A stretch of DNA of 64,000 nucleotides from CAYQTE01 sp964420285 (GTDB taxonomy: Bacteria > Planctomycetota > Phycisphaerae > Tepidisphaerales > Tepidisphaeraceae). The notes below the pieces were generated by a model that was given only the letters and a program-made list of their open reading frames with translations, searched no databases and was not told the DNA's origin. The DNA lies in contig CAYQTE010000018.1 in NCBI GenBank assembly GCA_964420285.1, positions 1 through 64,000 on the forward strand, given 5' to 3'. Position 1 is the stretch's first letter; every line of letters starts with the position of its first letter. Shown one piece after another: positions 43,352 through 51,698 of this stretch. Made by a program: the position numbers and the translations under genes.

Positions 43352-44121
43352 TGGCCAATGGCTCATCCATCGAGTGGACCGAATCGACGTGGAACCCGAT
43401 CACCGGCTGCACGAAAGTCAGCCCTGGCTGCAAACACTGCTACGCCGAGCGCATGGCCAACCGCCTGCAGGCCATGGGCCAGCCCAATTACCGCAACGGT
43501 TTTGAATTGACGCTCCAGCCGCAAGCGATGGCGCTGCCGCTGGGCTGGCGGAAGCCGCAGACCATTTTTGTTAACTCAATGAGCGACCTCTTTCACAAGG
43601 ACGTACCGTTGGAATACATCCGGCAAGTGTTTGACGTCATGCGCCGCGCTCACTGGCACACCTTCCAGATACTGACCAAGCGATCCGACCGGCTTGCCGA
43701 ACTCGATGGCCAGCTTCACTGGCAGCCGAACATCTGGATGGGAGTCAGCATCGAAAGCGATGCGTATACGTTCCGAATCGACGACCTCCGCCGTACCCGC
43801 GCGCACATCAAGTTTCTTTCGCTCGAGCCCCTGCTTGCTCCGCTACCCGATCTGGACCTTTGCGGCATAGATTGGGCCATCGTCGGCGGCGAATCTGGGC
43901 CACGCGCTCGCCTAATGCAGCGATCGTGGGTTGTCGATATCCAGCGCCAATGCCGCCGCAGCGGCGTATCCTTCTTTTTCAAGCAATGGGGCGGCGTGAA
44001 CAAGAAAAAAGCCGGGCGGGAACTCGACGGACGCACATGGGATGAATTGCCCGAGCCAGGGAAGCCGGCGCCGCGATTGTCCCTTGCTGTGCTTGGCAAC
44101 TTGGGCGGAGCCCGCCCATGA
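43351..44121 (+). CDS. DUF5131 / phage Gp37-Gp68-type three-Cys protein
   Basis: A 256-residue protein of the DUF5131 family, also called phage Gp37/Gp68. Residues 15-32 carry NPITGCTKVSPGCKHCYAE, with the C-x6-C-x2-C pattern that gives the three-Cys name and resembles Fe-S-cluster or radical-SAM sites. Further motifs are SMSDLFHKDVPLEYI, HTFQILTKRSDRL, FLSLEPLL and WAIVGGESGPRARL, giving a TIM-barrel-like order. The reaction is unknown. It is translationally coupled to tcmP upstream and to the short ORF downstream. Confidence 0.85.
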   Translation: MANGSSIEWTESTWNPITGCTKVSPGCKHCYAERMANRLQAMGQPNYRNGFELTLQPQAMALPLGWRKPQTIFVNSMSDLFHKDVPLEYIRQVFDVMRRAHWHTFQILTKRSDRLAELDGQLHWQPNIWMGVSIESDAYTFRIDDLRRTRAHIKFLSLEPLLAPLPDLDLCGIDWAIVGGESGPRARLMQRSWVVDIQRQCRRSGVSFFFKQWGGVNKKKAGRELDGRTWDELPEPGKPAPRLSLAVLGNLGGARP

Positions 44122-44255
44122 ATCTCACCGACCGTGAACGACAACAGGCCAGGGCGATGATTGACCGAAGGGAGCCGCTGCCGTCCAAGTATAAGCTCAT
44201 GGAGCCTTTTGGCGGCGACACTTGGCGAAAGAGAACCGCCGGTCGGGAAGAGTGA
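44118..44255 (+). CDS. Short ORF coupled to DUF5131
   Basis: A 45-codon ORF whose ATG overlaps the DUF5131 stop (ATGA at 44118-44121). It begins MNLTDRERQQARAMIDRREP and continues LPSKYKLMEPFGGDTWRKR. The overlap and the helix-rich, charged sequence make it credible as a third subunit or a regulator of the tcm pair. The segment RREPLPSKYKL resembles short pieces next to DNA-modifying genes. No function can be assigned. Confidence 0.6.
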   Translation: MNLTDRERQQARAMIDRREPLPSKYKLMEPFGGDTWRKRTAGREE

Positions 44256-44833
44256 CCGAGGCGACAGCCCGGGCGGCCCACGAAATTTCACCACGGGAAT
44301 TCTCTCTTGCAAAAGGCGCATTATTAGGTTAAAGTTAACTATAGTGAAAAATTGACATTGGGCAACGCCAGGCAATGAACAATGGAAAATTGACAATGAA
44401 CAATGATCAGCCGTCGATCATCGCTCTACTGTCTACTTTTCACTCTCTACCCTCTCGGCCGCAGGCCGACCCCCACCCCCCCTCCGGGGCATTCGGGGAC
44501 ATCCGGGACGCCCCCCACCCCCCTTGGTTGCATTCGGTTGCATTTTGGGGCATGCAAGGCGCGTGGGCGAGCGGGAGCCGGGGGAACGGGGCAGATGGAG
44601 CGGCCGGGTTTGGGTGGGAGGTGGCCGAAATGGCATGAAAAGATCTATACGGAATCGCACTCGGCCGGGCCAAGTTCAGACTTCTACAGGCAAAGGTGCA
44701 ACTTTTTCGGGACATTTGGGGCGTTTTTTCGTCGCGGTCGGGAGGCGAAACCGCGATATTCGGCTGGAAACGCGGGTGGCGTTGGGGCGGGGCGTGGGGG
44801 TGGTTTGGGCGTAAGTGCTGGCCGTTAAGAGGG
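44256..44833. other. Boundary gap between island and chromosome genes
   Basis: About 580 nt without a gene. From 44256 to 44345 it is mixed. At 44373-44405 the words CAATGAACAATG recur with 21-nt period, with GAAAAATTGACATTGG at 44346 as a weaker copy. At 44467-44525 the minus strand has several runs of five to seven G, a G-quadruplex-type tract. This region ends the accessory island and precedes the dxs stop. I see no integrase or att repeat. Confidence 0.5.
44345..44405. repeat. CAATGAACAATG short repeats
   Basis: CAATGAACAATG at 44373-44384 and 44394-44405, separated by GGAAAATTGA, with a related GAAAAATTGACATTGG just before. Such AT-rich repeats are common as short intergenic elements. 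The function is unknown. Confidence 0.45.
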
Positions 44834-46798
44834 TTAGCTGGAAACGGGGAGCGATCTTGAGCGGCGTGGGGTTGGGTATCGCGTGAGCTTGTCGCGGATG
44901 GCGGCGGCGATGCCGGGGGCGTCCAGGCCGGTTTCGTGGAGCTGTTCCGGCCGGGTCGCATGGGCGATCAGGCGGTCGGGCATGCCCAGAAGGGTGAGGC
45001 GATCGGCAGGCAGGCCGGTGGCGATGGCATGTTCGAGGACGGCCGTGCCGAAGCCGTTTTGCAGGGAATGGTCTTCCAAGGTGAAGACGGGCCGGCCGGT
45101 CCGCAGGACGCGGGCGAGCATGTCGGTATCGAGCGGCTTGCAGAAGCGGGCGTCGACGACTTCGACCTGGACGCCATCGGCGGCAAGTTGCTCGGCGGCG
45201 GCAACGGCCTGAGCGGCCAGGGCGCCGTAAACGATCAGCGTGGCATCGGCGCCGCGGCGGAGGATGCGGCTGACGGCGGATTTCCATTCTACGGCGGCGT
45301 CATCGCGGAGATCGGGAGCGATGGTCTGCTCGAAGTTCTGCGCCGGGACGTTGTCGCGCGGATACCGGATGGCGCTGGGAGATTCCAGCGACATCGCGAA
45401 GCGCAGGGCGCGGTTGAGTTCGGCCTCGTCGCTGGGGGCCATGAGCGTTATGCCTGGCAGCGGGCGGAGGAACGCCTGATCCATGAAGCCGTGATGTACG
45501 GCGCCGTCGTCGCCGACGTAGCCGGCGCGATCCATGCAGAAGATGACCGGCAGGTTGTTCAGGACGACTTCCTGCCAGACTTGGTCGAAGGCTCGCTGGA
45601 TGAACGTGGAATAGATGGCGGCGACGGGCCGCAGGCCGGATTTGCACATGCCGGCCGCCATCGCGGTGAGGTGCGATTCGCAGATTCCGGTATCGAAATA
45701 GCGATCGGGAAAGGTTTGACCGAACTTGGCCAGGCCGGTGCCATCAGGCATGGCGGCGGTGAGAGCGATGACGCGGGGATCTTTAGCGGCCAGGGCGATC
45801 ATGGCGTCGGTGAAGGCGCTGGTCCAGGACTTGCCGGGCGATTTCTTGATTTCCGCCTGGTTGCCATTGACGGTAAACGCGGCCGGGCTGTGGAATCGCG
45901 TCGGCTCGTTGGAGGCGATGTCGTAGCCGTAACCCTTGATCGTCTTGACGTGGAGAAGGACGGGCTTGTTGACGTGCTTGATCTCGGCCAGGAAATTGAT
46001 CAGGCCGGGGAGATCGTGGCCGTCGATGGGGCCCATGTAAGTGACGCCGAGCCCTTCGAAGATCTGTCGGGGCCAGAGAACGCCCTTGACGCCGTCGCAG
46101 AGGGCGCGCCAGGCCATTTCGACGGCGCTGCCGATGTTGGAGGGAAGGCGATGGACGGCCCGTTCGCTGACGCGCTTGAATTCGTCGTAGGTGGTGGACA
46201 CGCGGACGCGCTCGAGATACTGGCTGAAGGCGCCCTGCGGCTGGGAGATGCTCATGCCGTTGTCGTTCATGACGATCAGGAGATTGCGGCCGAGCGTGCC
46301 GGCGTTGTTGAGACCTTCAAACGCCAGGCCGTTGACGATGCTGGCATCGCCGACGACGGCGACGACATGGTTGTCGCGTTTGAGGATGGCGTCGGCGCGT
46401 GCCATTCCGACGGCGGTGGAGATGGCGGTTCCTGCGTGTCCGACGGCGAAGAGGTCGTAGGGGCTTTCAACGGGGTTGGGGAATCCGCAGACGCTGCCGC
46501 GTTTTCGCAGGCGGGCGAATTGGCCGGCCCGGTCGGTCAGCATCTTGTGGGGATAGCATTGATGGCCGACATCCCAGAGGAGGCGATCCGGGCCTTTGGG
46601 AAAGGGCCCGAAGTTGTAAACATAGTGCAGGGCGATGGTTAGCTCAGTGACGCCGAGGTTGGAGGCCAGATGGCCGCCGTTGGCGCTGACGGCCGCGATG
46701 ATCTGCTGGCGGATTTCGGCGGCCAGTTCGGGCAAAACTTCGACGGGCAACTTACGGAGATCGCTGGGTTTATGTATCTGGTCGAGAATCGGTGACAT
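44834..46798 (-). CDS. dxs: 1-deoxy-D-xylulose-5-phosphate synthase
   Basis: A 654-residue thiamine-diphosphate enzyme making DXP from pyruvate and glyceraldehyde-3-phosphate, the first step of the MEP isoprenoid path. Visible motifs are GGHLASNLGVTELTIALHYV (substrate His), VGDASIVNGLAFEGLNNAG (ThDP/Mg site), GPIDGHDLPGL, and HDGAVHHG-like sequence in the transketolase part with PSAIRYPRDN. The length is slightly above the usual 620-640. AAGGA 9 nt before the ATG at 46798 supports the start. It is the last gene of the xseB-ispA-dxs run. Confidence 0.95.
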   Translation of the reverse strand: MSPILDQIHKPSDLRKLPVEVLPELAAEIRQQIIAAVSANGGHLASNLGVTELTIALHYVYNFGPFPKGPDRLLWDVGHQCYPHKMLTDRAGQFARLRKRGSVCGFPNPVESPYDLFAVGHAGTAISTAVGMARADAILKRDNHVVAVVGDASIVNGLAFEGLNNAGTLGRNLLIVMNDNGMSISQPQGAFSQYLERVRVSTTYDEFKRVSERAVHRLPSNIGSAVEMAWRALCDGVKGVLWPRQIFEGLGVTYMGPIDGHDLPGLINFLAEIKHVNKPVLLHVKTIKGYGYDIASNEPTRFHSPAAFTVNGNQAEIKKSPGKSWTSAFTDAMIALAAKDPRVIALTAAMPDGTGLAKFGQTFPDRYFDTGICESHLTAMAAGMCKSGLRPVAAIYSTFIQRAFDQVWQEVVLNNLPVIFCMDRAGYVGDDGAVHHGFMDQAFLRPLPGITLMAPSDEAELNRALRFAMSLESPSAIRYPRDNVPAQNFEQTIAPDLRDDAAVEWKSAVSRILRRGADATLIVYGALAAQAVAAAEQLAADGVQVEVVDARFCKPLDTDMLARVLRTGRPVFTLEDHSLQNGFGTAVLEHAIATGLPADRLTLLGMPDRLIAHATRPEQLHETGLDAPGIAAAIRDKLTRYPTPRRSRSLPVSS

Positions 46799-46864
46799 TG
46801 ATCCATCCTTCGAACAGGCCGTAGGTTAACGGGAATGGGGGGATTCGTCTATGGGACCAGGCGA

Positions 46865-47812
46865 TCACGAATGGCGTTCGACGACAAACCGGGCGATGGC
46901 GCGGAGGCCGTCGGCGGGCTGGCCGAGGGACGCGACGGCGTCGAGGGCGTGCTGCAACTCGGTTTGGGCTTGCAGGCGGCTGGCGTCAAGGCCGATCAGG
47001 GATGGGTACGTCGTTTTGCCGTGGGCCACGTCTTTGTTGGTGGCCTTGCCGAGCTGTTCGGGCGTGCTGGTGACGTCCAGGATGTCGTCGATGATCTGGA
47101 AGGTGAGGCCGAGGTGCCGGCCGTAGGAGTCGATGGAGGTCATTTTGGGGTCGCCTGGTTGCAGTCCGGCGGCCAGAGCACCGAGGCGGCAGGAGGCGGT
47201 CAGCAGTGCGCCGGTCTTCATGCGGTGAAGGCGTTGGAGTTGCGACAGATCGGTGGGCCGATCGGCGGGGTCGATATCCAGGACCTGGCCGCCGATCATG
47301 CCGGCCGGGCCGGTGGCGATCGCCAGTTCCTTGATGAGATCGGGGACGAGAACGGGCTGGGCCTGTTCGGCGATCAATTGAAAGGCCATGGAGACCATCG
47401 CATCGCCGGCGAGGATGGCGATGGCCTCGCCGAAGACCTTGTGATTGGTGGGCAGGCCGCGGCGGAGGTCGTCGTTGTCCATCGCCGGCAGATCGTCATG
47501 CACGAGACTGAAGGTGTGGATCAACTCGATTGCGCCGGCGGCGGCAAGGGCCGACGAGGGCGCCTGACGCAGATCGACCAGTTCGGCACCGGCCGGCTGG
47601 CAGGCTCGCCAGCATTCCAGGACAAGCGTCGGCCGAAGACGCTTTCCGCCGGCCAAGAGCGAATAGCGAACCGCATCAATGATCTTCGCCGGGGCGTCCG
47701 GATGCGCCAGTGTGAAGGCCGAGAGGTAGTCGGTGATGCGATCGGCGGCATCAAGCAGGATGGTTACCGCCTGCGGCAAAGGTGTGTCGGGTTGGGCTGT
47801 GGGGTTTGGCAT
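46865..47812 (-). CDS. ispA: Polyprenyl (farnesyl/geranylgeranyl) diphosphate synthase
   Basis: A 315-residue trans-prenyltransferase. The first Asp-rich motif is DDLPAMDNDDLRRG and the second is IIDDILD. GGKRLRPTLVLECW precedes the former, and KTGALLTASCRLGA and PTSLIGLDAS-like parts follow. Short product chain length is expected, since the IspA group has a similar layout, but farnesyl or geranylgeranyl cannot be told from the sequence alone. The stop is 66 nt before dxs. The ATG at 47812 is the start, because upstream sequence overlaps xseB. Confidence 0.9.
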   Translation of the reverse strand: MPNPTAQPDTPLPQAVTILLDAADRITDYLSAFTLAHPDAPAKIIDAVRYSLLAGGKRLRPTLVLECWRACQPAGAELVDLRQAPSSALAAAGAIELIHTFSLVHDDLPAMDNDDLRRGLPTNHKVFGEAIAILAGDAMVSMAFQLIAEQAQPVLVPDLIKELAIATGPAGMIGGQVLDIDPADRPTDLSQLQRLHRMKTGALLTASCRLGALAAGLQPGDPKMTSIDSYGRHLGLTFQIIDDILDVTSTPEQLGKATNKDVAHGKTTYPSLIGLDASRLQAQTELQHALDAVASLGQPADGLRAIARFVVERHS

Positions 47813-47835
47813 GGGGTGAGACAGGATCGGCCCCG

Positions 47836-48087
47836 TCAGGTGGTTTTCTCGATGGGGATGGGTGCGGATTGGATTTCTCCATCCGGTCCTTTGGAAAGAA
47901 GTTCGATCTGCTTTTCGGCCGTCGCCAGAACGGCACGGCAATGCTGGATCAGGAAATTACCGCGTTCGTACTTGAGAAGGCTTTCTTCAAGGGCGACCTG
48001 GCCGCGTTCGATATCGGTGAGGATCTGCTCAAGCTCGGCCAGAGCCTCCTCGAAACTGCGCGGCGGGATTTGGTTCTTACGGGCCAT
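47836..48087 (-). CDS. xseB: Exodeoxyribonuclease VII small subunit
   Basis: An 83-residue XseB protein with the family core SFEEALAELEQILTDIERGQVALEESL and LKYERGNFLIQHCRAVL. XseB forms the short coiled-coil subunits of exonuclease VII, and the large subunit gene xseA is not in the window. It lies 23 nt before ispA, in the common xseB-ispA-dxs order. Confidence 0.9.
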   Translation of the reverse strand: MARKNQIPPRSFEEALAELEQILTDIERGQVALEESLLKYERGNFLIQHCRAVLATAEKQIELLSKGPDGEIQSAPIPIEKTT

Positions 48088-48232
48088 GCGGGATTGGATT
48101 ATAGAGAACCGCCGCGCCGGCCGCGAGGGGGTGGCCGAAACGCGACAAGCGACATCGTGATTTCGCTTGCAGCATTGGCCCCAGGGGTTAGATCATGCTA
48201 CACTAGCGATCAGCCGTTCAGGAGGATTTCGC

Positions 48233-48502
48233 ATGGCTTCATCAAGGAGCACCCTCACTATCAAAGGCCTCCGCAAGCGACAGATGGCGGGCGTGGCCCA
48301 GCGGGCCGGCAAATTGGGCATGACCCCTGAGCGTTACGTCAAATATCTTGTCGAAGAAGACTTGGCGATTTCGCCGGAAGCCAAGACAACGACCTTCGAC
48401 GAGTTGATGGGGCTCGGCCGTAAAGTGGACGAGCGCGAAATTGACCGCCTCGTGGAGGCCGCCAAGACGAAATACCACCAACGCGTAGCGCGCAAGGGGT
48501 GA
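48233..48502 (+). CDS. Antitoxin-like protein of a VapBC-type pair
   Basis: An 89-residue protein with SSRSTLTIKGLRKRQ, MTPERYVKYLVEEDLAI and TTFDELMGLG. It looks like a small antitoxin with an N-terminal ribbon-helix-helix-like portion and a C-terminal helix that would occlude the toxin. AGGAGG lies 7 nt before the ATG at 48233. It ends 4 nt before the PIN gene. Confidence 0.65.
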   Translation: MASSRSTLTIKGLRKRQMAGVAQRAGKLGMTPERYVKYLVEEDLAISPEAKTTTFDELMGLGRKVDEREIDRLVEAAKTKYHQRVARKG

Positions 48503-48506
48503 AGGC

Positions 48507-49016
48507 GTGCATGCACCGCCGAAGCGGATTGTGCTCGATACGAACATTCTGGTGCGAGGCCTTCTCGATCGGCGATGCGACTCGGGACGCATATTGAGTG
48601 CTTGCGAAGCTCGCCGGGTTGTGCCAGTGCTTAGTCGCAGCGTCCTGTCGGAGTACCGTTTCATATTGAACGACCCGGAACTGGTCGCTCGACACCCCGA
48701 GCTAGAGCCGATCAAGGCAAAAACGGCAATTGAACGGCTGATGTACGTCGGCGATCTCCTTCGCACGGTGCAGGCGCGTTTTGAGTTTGTCCGGGACAAG
48801 AAGGACGAGAAACTGATAGCTCTCGCCATTGAAGGGCAGGCCGATTACTTCATTACCACGGACAATGATCTCTTGGACCTGCCACACGGGCGCGACGATG
48901 CGGCGACGCGATTTCGCCAGCGCCTGCCAAATATCGAAGCTCTGCGTCCCGAAGAGTTTGTCGTGCGTTATGGGCGAAAATTGGGGATTGAGCGAGCGGA
49001 TTTGCCGAAACGCTGA
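48507..49016 (+). CDS. PIN-domain toxin, COG1569 type
   Basis: A 169-residue PIN nuclease. The N-terminus PPKRIVLDTNILVRGLLD holds the first conserved Asp. VLSRSVLSEYRFIL gives a conserved Glu, and DKKDEKLIALAIEGQADYFITTDNDLLDL has the remaining acids (Asp and D-x-D). It would cleave RNA when freed from the antitoxin. It is coded just after the antitoxin gene, the usual order. Confidence 0.85.
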   Translation: MHAPPKRIVLDTNILVRGLLDRRCDSGRILSACEARRVVPVLSRSVLSEYRFILNDPELVARHPELEPIKAKTAIERLMYVGDLLRTVQARFEFVRDKKDEKLIALAIEGQADYFITTDNDLLDLPHGRDDAATRFRQRLPNIEALRPEEFVVRYGRKLGIERADLPKR

Positions 49017-49092
49017 TAACGCTGCTTGCGTCGGCTACCCGACTCATCGACCCCCGTTTGAATCATCGGCCGATAATTCGTAGCATTCCAGC

Positions 49093-49428
49093 ATGGCCTG
49101 GATATGCGGCGGGTTGAGTTATCTGGCTGATTCCGAGGATCTGCCGATTCGGGAGATTCTCGTTCCGTGTCTGATTCTGTTCGGCATGCTGATCGTCGGA
49201 ACGGTTGGTGTCACGGTGTTGCGTAAATGGCTTGGCCGCAAGGACAATGCGCCGGCCGGAGGGTTCTCATTCAACGACCTGCGGCAAATGCATCGTGACG
49301 GCAAATTGACGGATGCGGAATTTGAGCGCGTTCGCGCCAGGTTGGGCGGCAAGCTCGCCCGGGGCGGCGGGGGTCAGGGTCCGGGAAAAGGCCCCATGGA
49401 AGGGGACGGCGGGAACCGTGGCCGATAA
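49093..49428 (+). CDS. Small membrane protein with SHOCT-like tail
   Basis: A 111-residue protein with one clear membrane helix (ILVPCLILFGMLIVGTVGVTVL) and a basic step RKWLGRK. The C-terminal GGFSFNDLRQMHRDGKLTDAEFERVRARL has the SHOCT pattern, a short domain usually found at the end of small membrane proteins. A Gly-rich tail follows. The function is unknown. It precedes clpX by 131 nt. Confidence 0.7.
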   Translation: MAWICGGLSYLADSEDLPIREILVPCLILFGMLIVGTVGVTVLRKWLGRKDNAPAGGFSFNDLRQMHRDGKLTDAEFERVRARLGGKLARGGGGQGPGKGPMEGDGGNRGR

Positions 49429-49559
49429 CTCCATAGCCCATCGAGAATTGTTGCAGCTTTGCGGATTTTGCCTTATCCATAGACCGATGACAGTTGTTAG
49501 AATAGGCGTTTTTAAGATGTATCAAGTCCGGTCTGTTTGCGGTTCGATAAGGAAGTTCG

Positions 49560-50915
49560 ATGGCAACAAGCAATAGAAGCGGCGGCGGGAACCAGACGCC
49601 ACCTCCACCCACCAATCCTCCGGGCGGACCTCCGGGCGGTTTTCGGGGCCGGCGCGTCACCACGTGCAGCTTCTGCGGCAAGAGCAGCCGCGATGTCGGA
49701 CCGATGGTCGAAGGGCCGGGCGATGTCTATATCTGCGCCAATTGCGTCGATTTGGCCCATAACATCATCCGCCAGGAGAAGCGCAAACTCTCCAACAGCC
49801 AGCCGCTTTTCAATAACATCCCCAGCCCGCGGCAGATCAAGGAATTCCTGGATCAATACGTCGTCGGACAGAACTACGCCAAGAAGGCGCTGTCGGTTTC
49901 GGTTCACAACCATTACAAGCGGTTGAGCACGGCCGACAATCCCGCCAATCCGGAAAACGCCCAGGTCAATGACGTTGAGATCGACAAGAGCAACGTGCTG
50001 CTCGTCGGCCCGACTGGCAGCGGCAAGACGCTCTTGGCCAAGACGCTGGCCCGCATTCTCAACGTGCCATTCGCCATTGGCGACGCCACGACGCTGACCG
50101 AAGCCGGATACGTCGGCGAGGACGTCGAGAACATCCTCCTCAAGCTGCTGCAGAATGCGGATTATGATCTGGAATCGGCGCAGCGCGGGATTGTTTACAT
50201 CGACGAAATCGACAAGATCGGCAAGACCCAGAACAACGTCTCCATCACCCGCGACGTCAGCGGTGAAGGCGTGCAGCAGGCCCTGCTCAAGATGCTGGAA
50301 GGCACCGTTGCCAACATCCCGCCGCAGGGCGGCAGAAAGCACCCTGAACAGCAATATATCCAGATGGACACCACGCAGATTCTGTTCATCTGCGGCGGCA
50401 CGTTCGTCGGGCTTGAAGATATCATCCGCAAGCGCCTTGGCCGGCGGCAGATTGGATTCGGCAGCGAATCGATTCTCCCCGAGACCGCCCGCGACCGGGC
50501 CGATGTGCTGGCTCAGGTGCAGCCGGAAGACCTTATCGAATTCGGCATGATACCCGAATTTGTCGGGCGGCTTCCGGTGTGTGCCACGCTGGAGCCGCTG
50601 GACATCAACACTCTGATATCGATCCTGACTGAGCCGCGAAATGCACTGGTCAAGCAATATCAGAAGTTCTTCCGCATGGAAGGCTCGGAAGTGGAATTCA
50701 CGCCCGGCTCACTGCGGATGATCGCCGAACGCGCCCTGAAGCGCGACACCGGCGCCCGTGCCCTGCGGGCCGTGTGCGAGGAGATCATGCTCGATCTGAT
50801 GTACCGGCTTCCCGATCAGCAAACCGGCGCGAAATTCATCATCGACGAAGCGATCGTCGAGGGCCAGCAGAACCTGTTCGAGTTGAAGCCCGAGCGACGA
50901 AAAGAATCTGCCTGA
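49560..50915 (+). CDS. clpX: ATP-dependent Clp protease ATP-binding subunit ClpX
   Basis: A 451-residue AAA+ unfoldase. The zinc-binding domain is at residues 37-65 (CSFCGKSS, then YICANC). GPTGSGKTLLAKTLA is Walker A, GYVGEDVENI the pore loop and IVYIDEIDKI Walker B. QQALLKMLEGT and the GARALRAVCEEIML region give the sensor parts. ClpX unfolds tagged proteins for ClpP. No clpP adjoins it here, unlike in many bacteria. The N-terminus has a Pro/Gly-rich extension of 35 residues before the zinc finger. The ATG at 49560 follows an AT-richer leader. Confidence 0.95.
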   Translation: MATSNRSGGGNQTPPPPTNPPGGPPGGFRGRRVTTCSFCGKSSRDVGPMVEGPGDVYICANCVDLAHNIIRQEKRKLSNSQPLFNNIPSPRQIKEFLDQYVVGQNYAKKALSVSVHNHYKRLSTADNPANPENAQVNDVEIDKSNVLLVGPTGSGKTLLAKTLARILNVPFAIGDATTLTEAGYVGEDVENILLKLLQNADYDLESAQRGIVYIDEIDKIGKTQNNVSITRDVSGEGVQQALLKMLEGTVANIPPQGGRKHPEQQYIQMDTTQILFICGGTFVGLEDIIRKRLGRRQIGFGSESILPETARDRADVLAQVQPEDLIEFGMIPEFVGRLPVCATLEPLDINTLISILTEPRNALVKQYQKFFRMEGSEVEFTPGSLRMIAERALKRDTGARALRAVCEEIMLDLMYRLPDQQTGAKFIIDEAIVEGQQNLFELKPERRKESA

Positions 50916-50928
50916 TTGCCGGGCGCCC

Positions 50929-51510
50929 TCAAACCAGATCGCACGCCTCGACGGGCATCCAGTGTTCGTCCTGCCCTTTCCATTTGACGTTGCAGCCAAT
51001 CGGATTGGTCATTTCGACGGCTGGCTTCTTCCCGACCAGTACCGCGTCGACCGCGTCGCGCAGCTCGTGTGTGGTTTCCTTGCCGGGATTGCGCGGGTTG
51101 TCGTCCATGCGCCCTGTATACCGCAGCTTGCGCTCGGCATCGAACACATAGAAGTGCGGCGTGCGCAGCGCTCCGTATTTCATGGCCACGGCCTGCGATT
51201 CATCGCGCAGATACGGGAACTTGAATGCCTTTTGCCTGGCCCGTTCGATCATCTGCGGGAAGCCGTCATTCGGATGGTTCTCCGTCTCATTGGCGTTGAT
51301 CGCCACGACCGCGACACCCTTGGGCGCGTAATCGGCCACGAATTTGGCCATGCGATCCTCCGAGCCGATCACGTACGGACAATGATTGCACCAGAACGCG
51401 ACGACAAGCACTTTGGCCGCCTTGAAGTTCGCCAGCGAATATCTCTTTCCATCCACGCCGGGCAAATCGAAGTCCGGGGCGGATTGGCCGATTGCGAGTG
51501 TGAAAGCCAT
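50929..51510 (-). CDS. Thioredoxin-fold peroxiredoxin-like protein
   Basis: A 193-residue thioredoxin-family protein of the AhpC/TSA or redoxin type. APDFDLPGVDGKRYSLANF is the family entry, and WCNHCPYV gives a C-x-x-C active site. HFYVFDAERKLRYTGRMDDNPR follows later. It would reduce disulfides or peroxides. No signal peptide is seen. It is convergent with clpX, with a 13-nt gap. Confidence 0.85.
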   Translation of the reverse strand: MAFTLAIGQSAPDFDLPGVDGKRYSLANFKAAKVLVVAFWCNHCPYVIGSEDRMAKFVADYAPKGVAVVAINANETENHPNDGFPQMIERARQKAFKFPYLRDESQAVAMKYGALRTPHFYVFDAERKLRYTGRMDDNPRNPGKETTHELRDAVDAVLVGKKPAVEMTNPIGCNVKWKGQDEHWMPVEACDLV

Positions 51511-51698
51511 TGTATTCTCCTATTGCAAAAACTGACCAAGTCATTATGCTGAATAGACTGGCACGATTCTACGCCCAGTGGCGGAGGTACGGCAATCTGC
51601 TTGAGCGACAAGTCGGGACCAAGGACGCTTATTGCTTCTGGGGGCTTGGGGCTTACTCCCGTCCTGGCAGACAGGGAGCAGTCAAAGGGAGGTAACAC

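Noticed and set aside
44936..46642. Plus-strand open frame of 568 codons
   Set aside because: Antisense to dxs, with low-complexity Gly/Asp/Ala content and no domain.
46835..48160. Plus-strand open frame of 441 codons
   Set aside because: Antisense to ispA and xseB, which have clear catalytic or family motifs.
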